Source: an uncultured Actinomycetes bacterium (GTDB lineage Bacteria; Actinomycetota; Geothermincolia; Fen-727; JACVIW01). From it: 64,000 nt of DNA. The translations under genes were made by a program, and so were the position numbers. The stretch is taken from assembly GCA_937127245.1 (NCBI GenBank), contig CAKZLU010000011.1:90899-154898 (forward strand), in the 5' to 3' direction. Below are positions 18,328 to 27,293 of the stretch, piece by piece (positions within the stretch are counted from its first letter, which is position 1; each line of letters begins with the position of its first letter). A model generated the notes under the pieces. The model saw only the letters and a list, made by a program, of their open reading frames with translations. It made no database searches and was not told the DNA's origin.

Positions 18328-18762
18328 ATGGAGAATAACTCGGATCGGTTCATAGGTAAATACCACAGCGCGGTGGTCAAAGCTCTGGGAAAAGAAACTG
18401 AGAGGGTAAAGGCAAAGATCGCCAATGTGTGGGTGCGGGATTTCCTGAGGAGTTATCCGCAAGAAGGAAAGGGCTTTGATGGCTTCTTAAAAGATTTCAA
18501 AGAATTTCTGGAAAGAGATCTGGGTTTTGCGGATGAAGTTAAAATCACCGCGGAGAACGAAGAGATAATAGTTTCGGTTAACGGATGCAGGATCTGTGCA
18601 GGCAACGAGATACTACGCTCCGAGAACGCCAATACAATGTGCCCAATAATTCATACCGGGCTTTCGGCGATTTTCAAAGCCACAGGCAAAAGCCCCACCT
18701 TTGTTGGTGCCGAAAAGGAAACCGGTAAGGTTGGTTACTGCACGCTCCGATATGTCGTCTAA
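18328..18762 (+). CDS. Conserved protein with Cys motif (V4R-like?)
   Basis: 144 residues, family not recognised with certainty. The first half is helical with alternating charges; the second half has NGCRICAGNEILR and MCPIIHTGLSAIFKATGK, which recalls Cys-containing small-molecule or heme-binding V4R/hydrocarbon-binding domains. The ATG at 18328 (preceded by CGGGG at 9 nt) is favoured over the ATG at 18319. It follows the MazG-like gene after 170 nt and faces disA. Confidence 0.55.
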   Translation: MENNSDRFIGKYHSAVVKALGKETERVKAKIANVWVRDFLRSYPQEGKGFDGFLKDFKEFLERDLGFADEVKITAENEEIIVSVNGCRICAGNEILRSENANTMCPIIHTGLSAIFKATGKSPTFVGAEKETGKVGYCTLRYVV

Positions 18763-18805
18763 TTTAAGGATCGCACAAGGTCAAGCTAAGAAGCTTTAAA
18801 AACGG

Positions 18806-19888
18806 TTACGTATGTGATTCCATGATTATTGATTCCGTGATCCGCTCAAGTCCCTTCTTTATGGCGTGGGCACGCTTTTCGCCAATCCCGTCGACCTCAT
18901 CGAGGAGCGCGGGGGAAGCCTTCATGATATTTCTCAGGTTCTCGAATCTTTCCACCAGCTTGTTTATGACGATAGTGGGAATCCTCGGAACCATCGAGAG
19001 CATCCTGTAACCTTTAGGCCGCACAAGCTTATTGAGAACCTCGGCGCCCCCCGAAAACCCGAGCGCCCGGGCTACTCTCTCATCATCCACGAGTTCCTCC
19101 GTAGTGAGGCTTTCAAGCTCACTGAGAACCATTTCCGGGTTGCGTTCGTCGCGCGGAACGTAATAGTCCTTTATCAGCATTAACCTCGCCCTCTCGACGC
19201 CCGCCATGAGCTCTCCCAGCTGGAGGCTTACGAGCCTTCCGTCCTTGCCCAGTTCGCTCACCTGAAAACTTATCTCATCAGCAATGCGCATGATTGTCTC
19301 AACCCTCTGAACCACTTTAACAACGTCTCTCAAAGCCACCATATCCTCAACTTCCAATGTGTTGAGGTGATTGAACTCCATGTCGAGTCTTGCCCTGTAC
19401 CTGCTCAACGTCTGCAAAGCCTGATCTGCGCGAGCCAACACCAGGGGGATGTTCTCGAGGGTGAAGTGCATATCGCCCACGTATATGGAGACGGTGCGCA
19501 TCTTCTCTGAAATAGCCAGCACGAAAGCCGATGTTTGTTTTGCGACCCTTTCCGCTGTGCGATGTTTCATCCCTGCCTCGCTCGAGGGTATTCTCGGATC
19601 AGGCACGAGATGTACATTCGCGGAGTAGATCGTCTTCAAGTCATCGCTTACCACCACAGCCCCATCCATTTTCGAGAGCTCGAACAGTCTGGGCGCGGTA
19701 AACTCGCAATTTATGTTGAAGCCGCCTGACATGATTGGTCTAAGTTCGGAAATGTTTCCGACAACAATCAGCGCTCCGCTTCCTATCTGAAGAATCCTGT
19801 CGACGGCTTCTCTCAACTCCGTCCCGGGAGCAACCATCTCAAGGACCTGTATAAGCCTCTCTCTTTGAGAGTCTGACCGGTATTCCAA
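18806..19888 (-). CDS. disA: DNA integrity scanning diadenylate cyclase DisA
   Basis: Makes c-di-AMP from two ATP and responds to branched DNA. 360 residues: DAC domain (about 1-145) with the DGA motif in SKMDGAVVVSDD, a helical spine, and a C-terminal helix-hairpin-helix (EVDGIGEKRAHAIKKGLERI). The second active-site motif, usually GTRHRTAER, reads GMKHRTAER, so Thr-Arg is replaced by Met-Lys. Start TTG 19886-19888 with AGGGAG upstream. It lies downstream of clpC on the same strand, but radA, which normally sits between them, is absent. Confidence 0.95.
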   Translation of the reverse strand: MEYRSDSQRERLIQVLEMVAPGTELREAVDRILQIGSGALIVVGNISELRPIMSGGFNINCEFTAPRLFELSKMDGAVVVSDDLKTIYSANVHLVPDPRIPSSEAGMKHRTAERVAKQTSAFVLAISEKMRTVSIYVGDMHFTLENIPLVLARADQALQTLSRYRARLDMEFNHLNTLEVEDMVALRDVVKVVQRVETIMRIADEISFQVSELGKDGRLVSLQLGELMAGVERARLMLIKDYYVPRDERNPEMVLSELESLTTEELVDDERVARALGFSGGAEVLNKLVRPKGYRMLSMVPRIPTIVINKLVERFENLRNIMKASPALLDEVDGIGEKRAHAIKKGLERITESIIMESHT

Positions 19889-20110
19889 AAGTACTCCCTA
19901 ATTGAAATTTCATATAAAAACGCTTTTTTGGAAATAATAACAGAACAAAAGAACGGTAGACAGATTGCTTTCGAGCACATGAAAAATTCATCCGTAAGAA
20001 CCCGCAAAACAGATTATTGTCGGGGACCTACATCAGGTGAATAGAACGGGTATTGGAAAATCGCTGGTTATTTGCTGTCTCAGCCTTACGAGTTTTCAAA
20101 AACCGTCTGT

Positions 20111-22594
20111 TCAAGCGTTAGAGCCGCGCTTCTTCTTTCCGCCCACGCTGGCGCACTCTCCATCTGGTTGCACCGCGAAGGTAAGGCGGTCGTCTTTCGC
20201 GTCAACCACAATAACACAGCCGGGTTTAAACTCCCCTCGCAGGATTGCCTCGGAGAGAGGATTCTCTATAAGCCTGGTGATTGCCCTCCTCAAAGGTCTT
20301 GCCCCCAGCGAAGGGTCAAAACCCTCTTTCACGAGTATTTCCTTGGCGGCATCGGTAACCTCGAGCTTCATGTCCTGATCAGCAAGCTGCGCCCTTACCC
20401 GATTTAATAGAAGGTCAGATATCTTCATCACATCGTCATGGGTCAGTTCCTTAAAGACTATGACATCGTCTATCCTGTTTAGAAGCTCCGGGCGGAAAGT
20501 CCTCTTGAGCTCACTCATCACTTTTTCCTTCATATCCTCGTAAGGAAGAGATGAACTTTCGCCGGTCGCGTGGAAACCGAGCGGTGTCGCCTTGTGAATC
20601 TCGGAGGTTCCAATATTGGACGTCATTATGATTATGGTGTTCCTGAAATCAACCGTGTGCCCCTGCGCGTCTGTGAGCCTTCCATCCTCAAGAATCTGGA
20701 GCAGAACATTGAATACGTCGTAATGAGCCTTTTCAATCTCATCGAGCAAAACAACGGAGAATGGCCTTCTGCGAACAGCCTCCGTAAGCTGGCCGCCCTC
20801 TTCATGACCGACATAGCCGGGCGGTGACCCAACTAATCTCGAGACGCTATGTTTCTCCATATACTCGGACATATCTATCTGTATCAGGGCATCCTCAGTT
20901 CCAAAAAGAAACTCAGCAAGCGCCCTCGCAAGTTCGGTTTTGCCAACGCCTGACGGTCCAAGGAAAATGAATGAGCCGCCAGGACGCCTTGGGTCCTTCA
21001 GGCCCGCGCGAGTTCTCCTAATCGCCTGAGAAATAGCCGTTACGGCTTCGTCCTGGCTGACAATTCTCATGTGGAGCTCTTCTTCCATCCGCAAAAGCTT
21101 TTCAGACTCCTCCTCGGTAAGCTGATAGACTGGTATGCCTGTCCATGAGGAGAGTATCTCTGTTATATCGAACTCGGTAACCTCAAGTTGATGTACCTGC
21201 TCGGGACCCTTCCAGTCTTTCTCGAACTCGGCTATCTCGAGAATCAGTTCCTGCTCTTTATCTCGGATCTCCGCAGCCTTCTCAAAATCCTGACCCATTA
21301 TGGCTTTTTGTTTTTCTTGCCTGAGCTGCTGGAGTTTCTCCTCTCTTTCGCGAACACTTGGCGGCGCGGTCATAGCCCTCATGCGAAGCCTGCTCGCGGC
21401 CTCGTCTATGAGGTCGATCGCTTTGTCCGGCAAATAACGATCGGATATGTAACGTTGGGCAAGACGCGCCGCGGTAATGATCGCCCCATCCGTTATCCTG
21501 ACTTTATGGTGTTCCTCATATCTTTCCCTTAAACCTTTGAGAATCTCAATGGTATGCTCGACGGTGGGTTCCTCAACTTTTATTGGTTGAAAGCGCCTCT
21601 CGAGGGCCGCATCCCTTTCGAGGTGCTTTCTGTATTCGTCCATTGTCGTTGCGCCAATGGTCTGAAGTTCGCCGCGCGCGAGAGCGGGTTTGAGGATACT
21701 CGCGGCGTCTATCGCACCCTCCGCAGCGCCTGCACCCACAAGGTTGTGTAGCTCATCGATGAAGAGTATTATGTCGCCCCTCGTCCTGATCTCCTTGATT
21801 ACTTTCTTCAGCCGCTCCTCAAAATCGCCCCTGTAACGGGACCCCGCAACCAGAGCGCCTAAGTCAAGGGTATACAGCTGCTTGCCTCTAAGAAGCTCCG
21901 GTACCAGATTGGATGTTATGCACTGGGCAAGACCCTCCACTATCGCGGTTTTTCCCACGCCGGGTTCCCCTATCAGGACGGGATTATTCTTTGTCCGTCT
22001 CGAAAGGACCTGCATGACGCGCTCAATCTCTTTTTCCCTGCCAATCACAGGGTCGAGCTTATTTTGAGCGGCAAGTTCCGTGAGGTTTCTTCCGAACTGA
22101 TCGAGCAAAAGATTCCCCTGTGAGGATTCTCCCGCCCCGGGCTCACCCGAGATACTCGAGGGCGTGGAGATCATCTTAAGAATCTGGTTCCTGAGTTTCT
22201 CCATGTCCACGCCGAGCTTGACAAGGACTTTCGCCGCAACGCCTTCCCCTTCTCTTATAATCCCGAGAAGTATGTGCTCGGTGCCTATGTAGTTATGACC
22301 GAGCTGTAAAGCTTCACGCAAAGAAAGCTCAAGTACTTTCTTTGCCCTCGGCGTAAAGGGTATATGACCACTAGGTGGGGTCGATCCACGCCCGATAATC
22401 TCGACGACCTGCTGGCGGACAGCCTCGAGCGTGACCTGATAGTTCTCGAGAGCCCTGCAAGCGATTCCCTCCCCCTCCTGCATCAGGCCGAGAAGCAGAT
22501 GTTCAGTCCCTATGTAATTATGGTTGAGGTTTCTTGCCTCTTCTTGGGCGAGAACCACAACTCTTCTTGCGCTATCTGAAAACCTCTGAAACAA
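20111..22594 (-). CDS. clpC: ATP-dependent Clp protease ATP-binding subunit ClpC
   Basis: 827-residue AAA+ unfoldase for ClpP. Domains in order: two N-terminal repeats ([16 protein letters not shown] and [14 protein letters not shown]), D1 with Walker [14 protein letters not shown], a middle domain with a UVR-like segment ([19 protein letters not shown]), D2 with [14 protein letters not shown] and a C-terminal domain. McsB phosphoarginine tags are its expected substrates. Start TTG with GGAGGAAGGGAAA upstream. It is the third gene of mcsA-mcsB-clpC, 62 nt after mcsB. Confidence 0.97.
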   Translation of the reverse strand: MFQRFSDSARRVVVLAQEEARNLNHNYIGTEHLLLGLMQEGEGIACRALENYQVTLEAVRQQVVEIIGRGSTPPSGHIPFTPRAKKVLELSLREALQLGHNYIGTEHILLGIIREGEGVAAKVLVKLGVDMEKLRNQILKMISTPSSISGEPGAGESSQGNLLLDQFGRNLTELAAQNKLDPVIGREKEIERVMQVLSRRTKNNPVLIGEPGVGKTAIVEGLAQCITSNLVPELLRGKQLYTLDLGALVAGSRYRGDFEERLKKVIKEIRTRGDIILFIDELHNLVGAGAAEGAIDAASILKPALARGELQTIGATTMDEYRKHLERDAALERRFQPIKVEEPTVEHTIEILKGLRERYEEHHKVRITDGAIITAARLAQRYISDRYLPDKAIDLIDEAASRLRMRAMTAPPSVREREEKLQQLRQEKQKAIMGQDFEKAAEIRDKEQELILEIAEFEKDWKGPEQVHQLEVTEFDITEILSSWTGIPVYQLTEEESEKLLRMEEELHMRIVSQDEAVTAISQAIRRTRAGLKDPRRPGGSFIFLGPSGVGKTELARALAEFLFGTEDALIQIDMSEYMEKHSVSRLVGSPPGYVGHEEGGQLTEAVRRRPFSVVLLDEIEKAHYDVFNVLLQILEDGRLTDAQGHTVDFRNTIIIMTSNIGTSEIHKATPLGFHATGESSSLPYEDMKEKVMSELKRTFRPELLNRIDDVIVFKELTHDDVMKISDLLLNRVRAQLADQDMKLEVTDAAKEILVKEGFDPSLGARPLRRAITRLIENPLSEAILRGEFKPGCVIVVDAKDDRLTFAVQPDGECASVGGKKKRGSNA

Positions 22595-22656
22595 TTTCCC
22601 TTCCTCCCAGATATATTCTAAATCTCTCGTCTGAAAAATTCATTCTATTTCTTGTG

Positions 22657-23706
22657 TTACAGGTCAAGTATCCTCCTGACGTGCACCGCCCTTTCTTTTT
22701 CCACTTCTTCTTCGTCCAATTCAAAACCTTTGAGCGCTTTTATGTGCCCGTTGCCTATTCTCATGACGACATCAACAAGATTGAAATCCGAAATCGGTAA
22801 AATCTCCATGTCAACCCCGAGCTTTACCAATGATAAGAGCTCAACTGCCTCAAGAAATTCAAGTTTTCTCGCTCTTTCTAAAACACCGAGCGTGCGGAAG
22901 ACCCTGTCGCTGATATCGAGCTTGTATTCCTGAAGGAGAATTTTCCGCGCCGTTCTCTCATTTTCCGCAACCTTTCTCGAGACAGTCTCAACCTGAGCGA
23001 TAATATCCCTTTCCGACAGTCCCAGGGTTCGTTTGTTCGATATGACGAAAAGATTTCCGCTAACCCCTGCGCCTCGCCCATGCATGCCCCGGACAAGAAT
23101 TTCCGATTGCCCCAGGGCAAGCATTGTCTTGCCTATCTCCCCGGTTATCACAAGGGCAGGGAGATGGAGCATAATCGAAACCCTCAAACCGGTTCCAACG
23201 TCCGTGGGGGATGACGTAAGGTACCCAAGCCTCTGATCATAACTGTAGACCACGTCGCGCTCGATATTGCTATCAATCTTATCGGCAACTTCCCACGCCT
23301 TCATGAGTTGCGCCCCCGCAAAAATAGCGAATATTTTCGCATGATTCTGGGCATTCACTATGACTCCACGTCCAGAAATCCACCGCGCCGCAACAGCCCT
23401 ACCCTGTGTTTTCTCCACAAAAGAACGGGAGATGAGATGCTGCTCCGCGAGCAAAAGAAGCTGGTCGCGGGACAACTCTTCGGCGAACTTGATGTCCCAC
23501 TCCTCGTCATCGGCAACCCTTCGGGCCACCGACTCCAAAACCATTCCCCTCACCCGCTCCAGTTCGTCCTCATCCGCCGCAGGCGGAAAGGGAATCCCCT
23601 CAATATTCCTCGCAAGCCGAGCCCTCGAGGCAAGGATTACCGGATATCCGGGACCTCTTTGCGACGCCCACTCGGGGCGCACGGTAAAAAACTTATTCCT
23701 TCTCAC
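22657..23706 (-). CDS. mcsB: Protein arginine kinase McsB
   Basis: Phosphagen-kinase-type enzyme that phosphorylates arginines on damaged proteins. 349 residues, with ILASRARLARNIEGIPFP at the N-terminus, TSSPTDVGTGLRVSIMLHLP, MHGRGAGVSGNLFVISN and RTLGLSERDIIAQVE. GTG start at 23704-23706 overlaps the end of mcsA by 14 nt. The arginine-binding groove and catalytic loop look complete. It works with McsA and ClpC encoded next to it. Confidence 0.96.
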   Translation of the reverse strand: MRRNKFFTVRPEWASQRGPGYPVILASRARLARNIEGIPFPPAADEDELERVRGMVLESVARRVADDEEWDIKFAEELSRDQLLLLAEQHLISRSFVEKTQGRAVAARWISGRGVIVNAQNHAKIFAIFAGAQLMKAWEVADKIDSNIERDVVYSYDQRLGYLTSSPTDVGTGLRVSIMLHLPALVITGEIGKTMLALGQSEILVRGMHGRGAGVSGNLFVISNKRTLGLSERDIIAQVETVSRKVAENERTARKILLQEYKLDISDRVFRTLGVLERARKLEFLEAVELLSLVKLGVDMEILPISDFNLVDVVMRIGNGHIKALKGFELDEEEVEKERAVHVRRILDL

Positions 23707-24238
23707 TCTTAGACCTCTCCGAGTCGAGCATGCTCTCTATTTGTTTGATTTCGTCTCTAACAGCCGCAGCGGCTTCATATTCTTCTTCCGCAATTCTTTT
23801 TCTCAAGCTCCTTTCAAGCTCAGCAAGCTTGAGCCTGAGTCTCGCCTCCCGAGACAACTTCGTGGGAGTCTTGCCGGTGTGCTTGTTAGACCCATGGAAA
23901 TCAAAAATCACATTCTCAAGGGGGTCACCCAAAACCCTGTAGCAAGCGGAACAGCCGAGATACCCGAGTTTTTTAAAATCATTGAAAGATGTTCCGCATT
24001 CCTCGCAAACAATCGGTTCACCGGAGAAAACCTCATCCTGTAGGTTACCATCAACCGCAGACTGCATGCCGGATATGATTTGAGGCATTAAAGCTATGAG
24101 GCTCGCCGCCTCCGTAGCCTCATCCATTTTCTTCGAGCACTCTTCACATAGCTGAGCCCTCGAAATCTCGCTACCGGCTACCTTGATCAGAAACACCGTC
24201 GCTATGTTCTTACCGCACTCATCGCAGAATATGCTCAT
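23693..24238 (-). CDS. mcsA: McsA, activator of McsB
   Basis: 181-residue zinc protein with four CxxC motifs (CDECGKN, CEECSKK, CEECGTS, CSACYRV) and a C-terminal UVR domain (KRIAEEEYEAAAAVRDEIKQI). McsA stimulates McsB kinase activity. Start ATG 24236-24238 behind GGAGAAGAG. A longer frame from 24322 is not supported. In Firmicutes ctsR precedes mcsA; here the upstream 385 nt hold no ctsR and no CtsR box was seen, so control of this operon must differ. Confidence 0.93.
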   Translation of the reverse strand: MSIFCDECGKNIATVFLIKVAGSEISRAQLCEECSKKMDEATEAASLIALMPQIISGMQSAVDGNLQDEVFSGEPIVCEECGTSFNDFKKLGYLGCSACYRVLGDPLENVIFDFHGSNKHTGKTPTKLSREARLRLKLAELERSLRKRIAEEEYEAAAAVRDEIKQIESMLDSERSKSEKE

Positions 24239-24623
24239 CTCTTCTCCAATTAGCAATCCTAAATCATGTCTCGGTAATAAGTATAATGTCAGGCTATGCC
24301 ACCGGGTGATGACATCCGTCAACCTGCGTCATCAGCTGAAAGCAATCCCGCTTCCTGCCTTGCTTTGAACCCCCCATCAATACTCCATTTGATCATCTGT
24401 CAAAAGGTTTCAAAGAAACTTTTTGCCCCGTGCGCTCATTAACCTTTTCGGGAAAAAATTCTCATGGGTTAAACATCCTCCCCCGCCTTTTTCACCTTTT
24501 AACGCACTGCGGAAACTCTCTGTTTACTCCGAGGAGGGTCTTAAGCCTTTCCTGATTTTTGGTCATTAATAAATTAAGCGGGACCTTAGCGGATATCTCA
24601 GATCACCCGATTTGAGATAGACT
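24239..24623. other. Gap between lysS and mcsA
   Basis: Minus-strand leader and promoter region for the mcsA operon. No gene, no tandem AGGTCAAA-type CtsR operator and no CIRCE-like repeat were seen. Confidence 0.5.
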
Positions 24624-26150
24624 TTATTCCCCCTGGCTCTCCCTTCTCAGCTGAGGAAAGAGAATAACCTCTCTTATGCTCGAGCACCCCGTAGCCACCA
24701 TAACAAGTCTGTCAATCCCCACTCCAAGTCCGCCCGCCGGAGGCATGCCGTATTCAAGCGCTGTAAGGAAATCCTCGTCCAGTGGCTGGGCTGCCTCATC
24801 GCCGGCCATTCTCTTTTCCGCCTGAGCCAAGAACCTCGCGCGCTGGTCAATGGGGTCATTTAACTCACTGAAAGCGTTCGCGATTTCATGCCCGGTTGCG
24901 ATGAGCTCAAACCGTTCAGTGAAACCCGGCGCATTGGGATTTTCCCTCGCCAAAGGCGAGATTTCCTCAGGGTAGTCGAGCACTATGGTTGGCTGAATTA
25001 TTTTTGGCTCAACAAGCTTCTCAAATATCTCCGCGATGATCCAGCCTTTACCGGCACTCGGATGGATCTCCACCTCATAGGCCTCGGCTATTTCCCTGAG
25101 CTCCTCGAGGTCCATCTCAAGGCTCAAATCGAGGTCCGCATATAATCTTAATGCCTCGAGCATTGTCATCCTCGCCCACGGACGCTCGAATGATATGCGT
25201 CCCTTTGGGTGCTCGATCGTGAGCGTGCCATTAACCTCACTTAAAACGGTAGTTATAAGCTCCTCAAGAAAAATAGCCATGTAACGATAGTCAACGAACG
25301 CCTGGTAAACCTCAAGCATGGTAAATTCTGGGTTATGCTTCGTGCTTATACCCTCGTTCCTGAAGTTCCTGTTGAGCTCATATACCTTGTCGAAACCAGC
25401 GACCAGCAGCCTCTTGAGGTAGAGTTCCGGCGCGATTCTGAGGTAAAGGTCCATGTTGAGCGCATTGTGGTGAGTGATAAAGGGTTTTGCCGCCGCACCG
25501 CCTGGTACGGGTTGAAGAATCGGGGTTTCAACCTCGAGAAAACCCTTTGAATCAAGAAAATCCCTGAGGGACCTGATAATTACGCTCCTTTTCTCAAAAA
25601 TCTTTCTTGATTCGGCATTGACAAGCAGATCAAGGTACCTGCGCCTCATCTTTATTTCCGTGTCCCTCAACCCGTGCCATTTCTCCGGGAGAGGTCTAAG
25701 GGATTTCGACAGTAGCTCATAGAATTCGACCAGAACGGACAATTCACCCCGCTTTGATCTTATTACTTCACCTGCGACGCCTATCCAGTCTCCCGTGTCC
25801 AGAAAAAGGAGAAATTCATACTTCTCTTTCCCGAGCACATCTTCCCTTGCTATCAACTGCATCTTGCCCGTTGAGTCATGTATATCGATAAAGGAAGCCT
25901 TTCCGTGTTCTCTTTTTGCCATTATCCTTCCGGCGAGGTTCACTTTCTTACCGGAAGAGGCCCCCGGCTGGAGGCTTGAGTAAGAGCGTTGAAGGTCGTC
26001 CGAGTACTCTATCTGCTCAGGGCTTGCGAAAAACGAGGCATAGGGACTTACGCCCATCGAGATGATTTGATTGAGCTTTTCCCTTCTGGCTTTTATGAGT
26101 TCCGCTTCCCTCGAACTCAACTCACCACTCAAATGAGCGCCCTCATCCAA
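24624..26150 (-). CDS. lysS: Lysyl-tRNA synthetase, class II
   Basis: 508 residues. N-terminal OB fold (VNLAGRIMAKREHGKASFID) and class II core: motif 1 around FLEVETPILQPVPGGAAA, motif 2 FRNEGISTKHNPEFTMLEVY and motif 3 GLGVGIDRLVM. Charges lysine onto tRNA-Lys. TTG start at 26148-26150 follows AAGGAGGT at 7 nt, a strong site. It lies 325 nt downstream of greA on the same strand, the conserved greA-lysS pairing. Confidence 0.96.
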   Translation of the reverse strand: MDEGAHLSGELSSREAELIKARREKLNQIISMGVSPYASFFASPEQIEYSDDLQRSYSSLQPGASSGKKVNLAGRIMAKREHGKASFIDIHDSTGKMQLIAREDVLGKEKYEFLLFLDTGDWIGVAGEVIRSKRGELSVLVEFYELLSKSLRPLPEKWHGLRDTEIKMRRRYLDLLVNAESRKIFEKRSVIIRSLRDFLDSKGFLEVETPILQPVPGGAAAKPFITHHNALNMDLYLRIAPELYLKRLLVAGFDKVYELNRNFRNEGISTKHNPEFTMLEVYQAFVDYRYMAIFLEELITTVLSEVNGTLTIEHPKGRISFERPWARMTMLEALRLYADLDLSLEMDLEELREIAEAYEVEIHPSAGKGWIIAEIFEKLVEPKIIQPTIVLDYPEEISPLARENPNAPGFTERFELIATGHEIANAFSELNDPIDQRARFLAQAEKRMAGDEAAQPLDEDFLTALEYGMPPAGGLGVGIDRLVMVATGCSSIREVILFPQLRRESQGE

Positions 26151-26475
26151 TTTAGGGACCTCCTTGCAAATCTCTTAAACTCTCAAAAAGAATAGCATAA
26201 AAGCCTTTCTTTCCTTGAAACGAAAGCCCCCGCGATTCTAAAGGCACGCTCTTTTGCTCAAAGCGCCGATAGATAATCTTTGTTAACGGACCTTTAGCGC
26301 TCCGGCGGGGCATGCCTGAGGATTCGATCTAACACTCAAGCCGATGCAGTGGTTTGAAAATGCCGGTTTGACATTTCTTCCGAATGATTTAGGTTTGATA
26401 AGCCTGGATTTACCGGCCAAGAAAGCAAGCTGGAGCTTACCGAAAAACGAGTGGAAAATCAGAAAGTGCAGGTCT
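26151..26475. other. greA-lysS spacer
   Basis: 325 nt with no recognised gene. A short frame at 26283-26546 minus overlaps greA antisense and looks random. Confidence 0.45.
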
Positions 26476-26949
26476 TTATTTTTTGATAGCGGTAATTCTG
26501 AATCTCTTAGATCCGCTCGGCGCCTCGACCGTGATGACATCGCCAACTTTATGACCCATCAGCGCCCTTCCCACAGGGCTCTGGTATGAAATCTTATGGT
26601 CTTCAGGATCCGCCTCAACCGGTCCGACAATGCGGTACGTATGCTTCTTGTGGCTGCCAACCTCTTTCAATTCAACCAGCGAACCGATGTCCACTTCTTT
26701 CGTTTTGACGTGTCTCCTGTCTATAATACGTGCTTTTGCAAGCATCGCCTCGAGTATCTCAATGCGATGCTCAATTCGCGCCTGCTCATTCTTCGCGTCG
26801 TCATACTCGGAGTTTTCCATAAGATCCCCGTAGCTAATCGCGTTTTTCAGGCGCTCAGCCACTTCCCGTCTCTTTACGGTCTTGAGTTCTTGGAGCTCCG
26901 CCTCGAATCTCTTTTTGCCCTCTTCTGTGAGAATAACTTCTTCCTTCAT
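26476..26949 (-). CDS. greA: Transcription elongation factor GreA
   Basis: 157 residues. N-terminal antiparallel coiled coil with the tip acidic pair in SYGDLMENSEYDDAKNEQ (Asp/Glu needed for transcript cleavage) and a C-terminal FKBP-like domain with ISYQSPVGRALMGHKVGD. Rescues backtracked RNA polymerase. ATG at 26947-26949 after AGAGGACGGGG; a frame running to 27021 is rejected because relatives begin at MKEEVILTEEG. Confidence 0.95.
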   Translation of the reverse strand: MKEEVILTEEGKKRFEAELQELKTVKRREVAERLKNAISYGDLMENSEYDDAKNEQARIEHRIEILEAMLAKARIIDRRHVKTKEVDIGSLVELKEVGSHKKHTYRIVGPVEADPEDHKISYQSPVGRALMGHKVGDVITVEAPSGSKRFRITAIKK

Positions 26950-27293
26950 CCCCGTCCTCTTACTCGAATCCAAACAAAACCCCAACCGATACTTCCTGGC
27001 GAAATTACTCTCCTTCGTCACCGAAGGATTAGGGAGATATTATAAGTTTGAAGATTTGCTATTTCAACAAGTTCAACAAGAAATCAAAATTCCCTTCTAT
27101 GGAATGAGCGAAACGAGTTGAATTAGATATATAAGCAAGACACTAAATCGGCGGCAAGAGATTCCTTCACTCAAGCCCAAAGCACTAATCAAGTCCAAGC
27201 TCATGATAGCGGAAAATCCGGAGATTCCACACGGATATGCCACTGGGGAAAGAGGGAGCGCAAATCACTCCAAGGGTAGGGCGTCCGGTGTGC
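26950..27293. other. Gap upstream of greA
   Basis: 344 nt between the GGDEF gene stop and greA. It should hold the greA promoter. Nothing else recognised. Confidence 0.4.

Noticed and set aside
24239..24623. Hidden ctsR upstream of mcsA
   Set aside because: No frame of suitable length and no ctsR-like HTH sequence in this 385-nt gap.
26283..26546. 87-residue minus frame between greA and lysS
   Set aside because: Overlaps the greA end in another frame and looks random.
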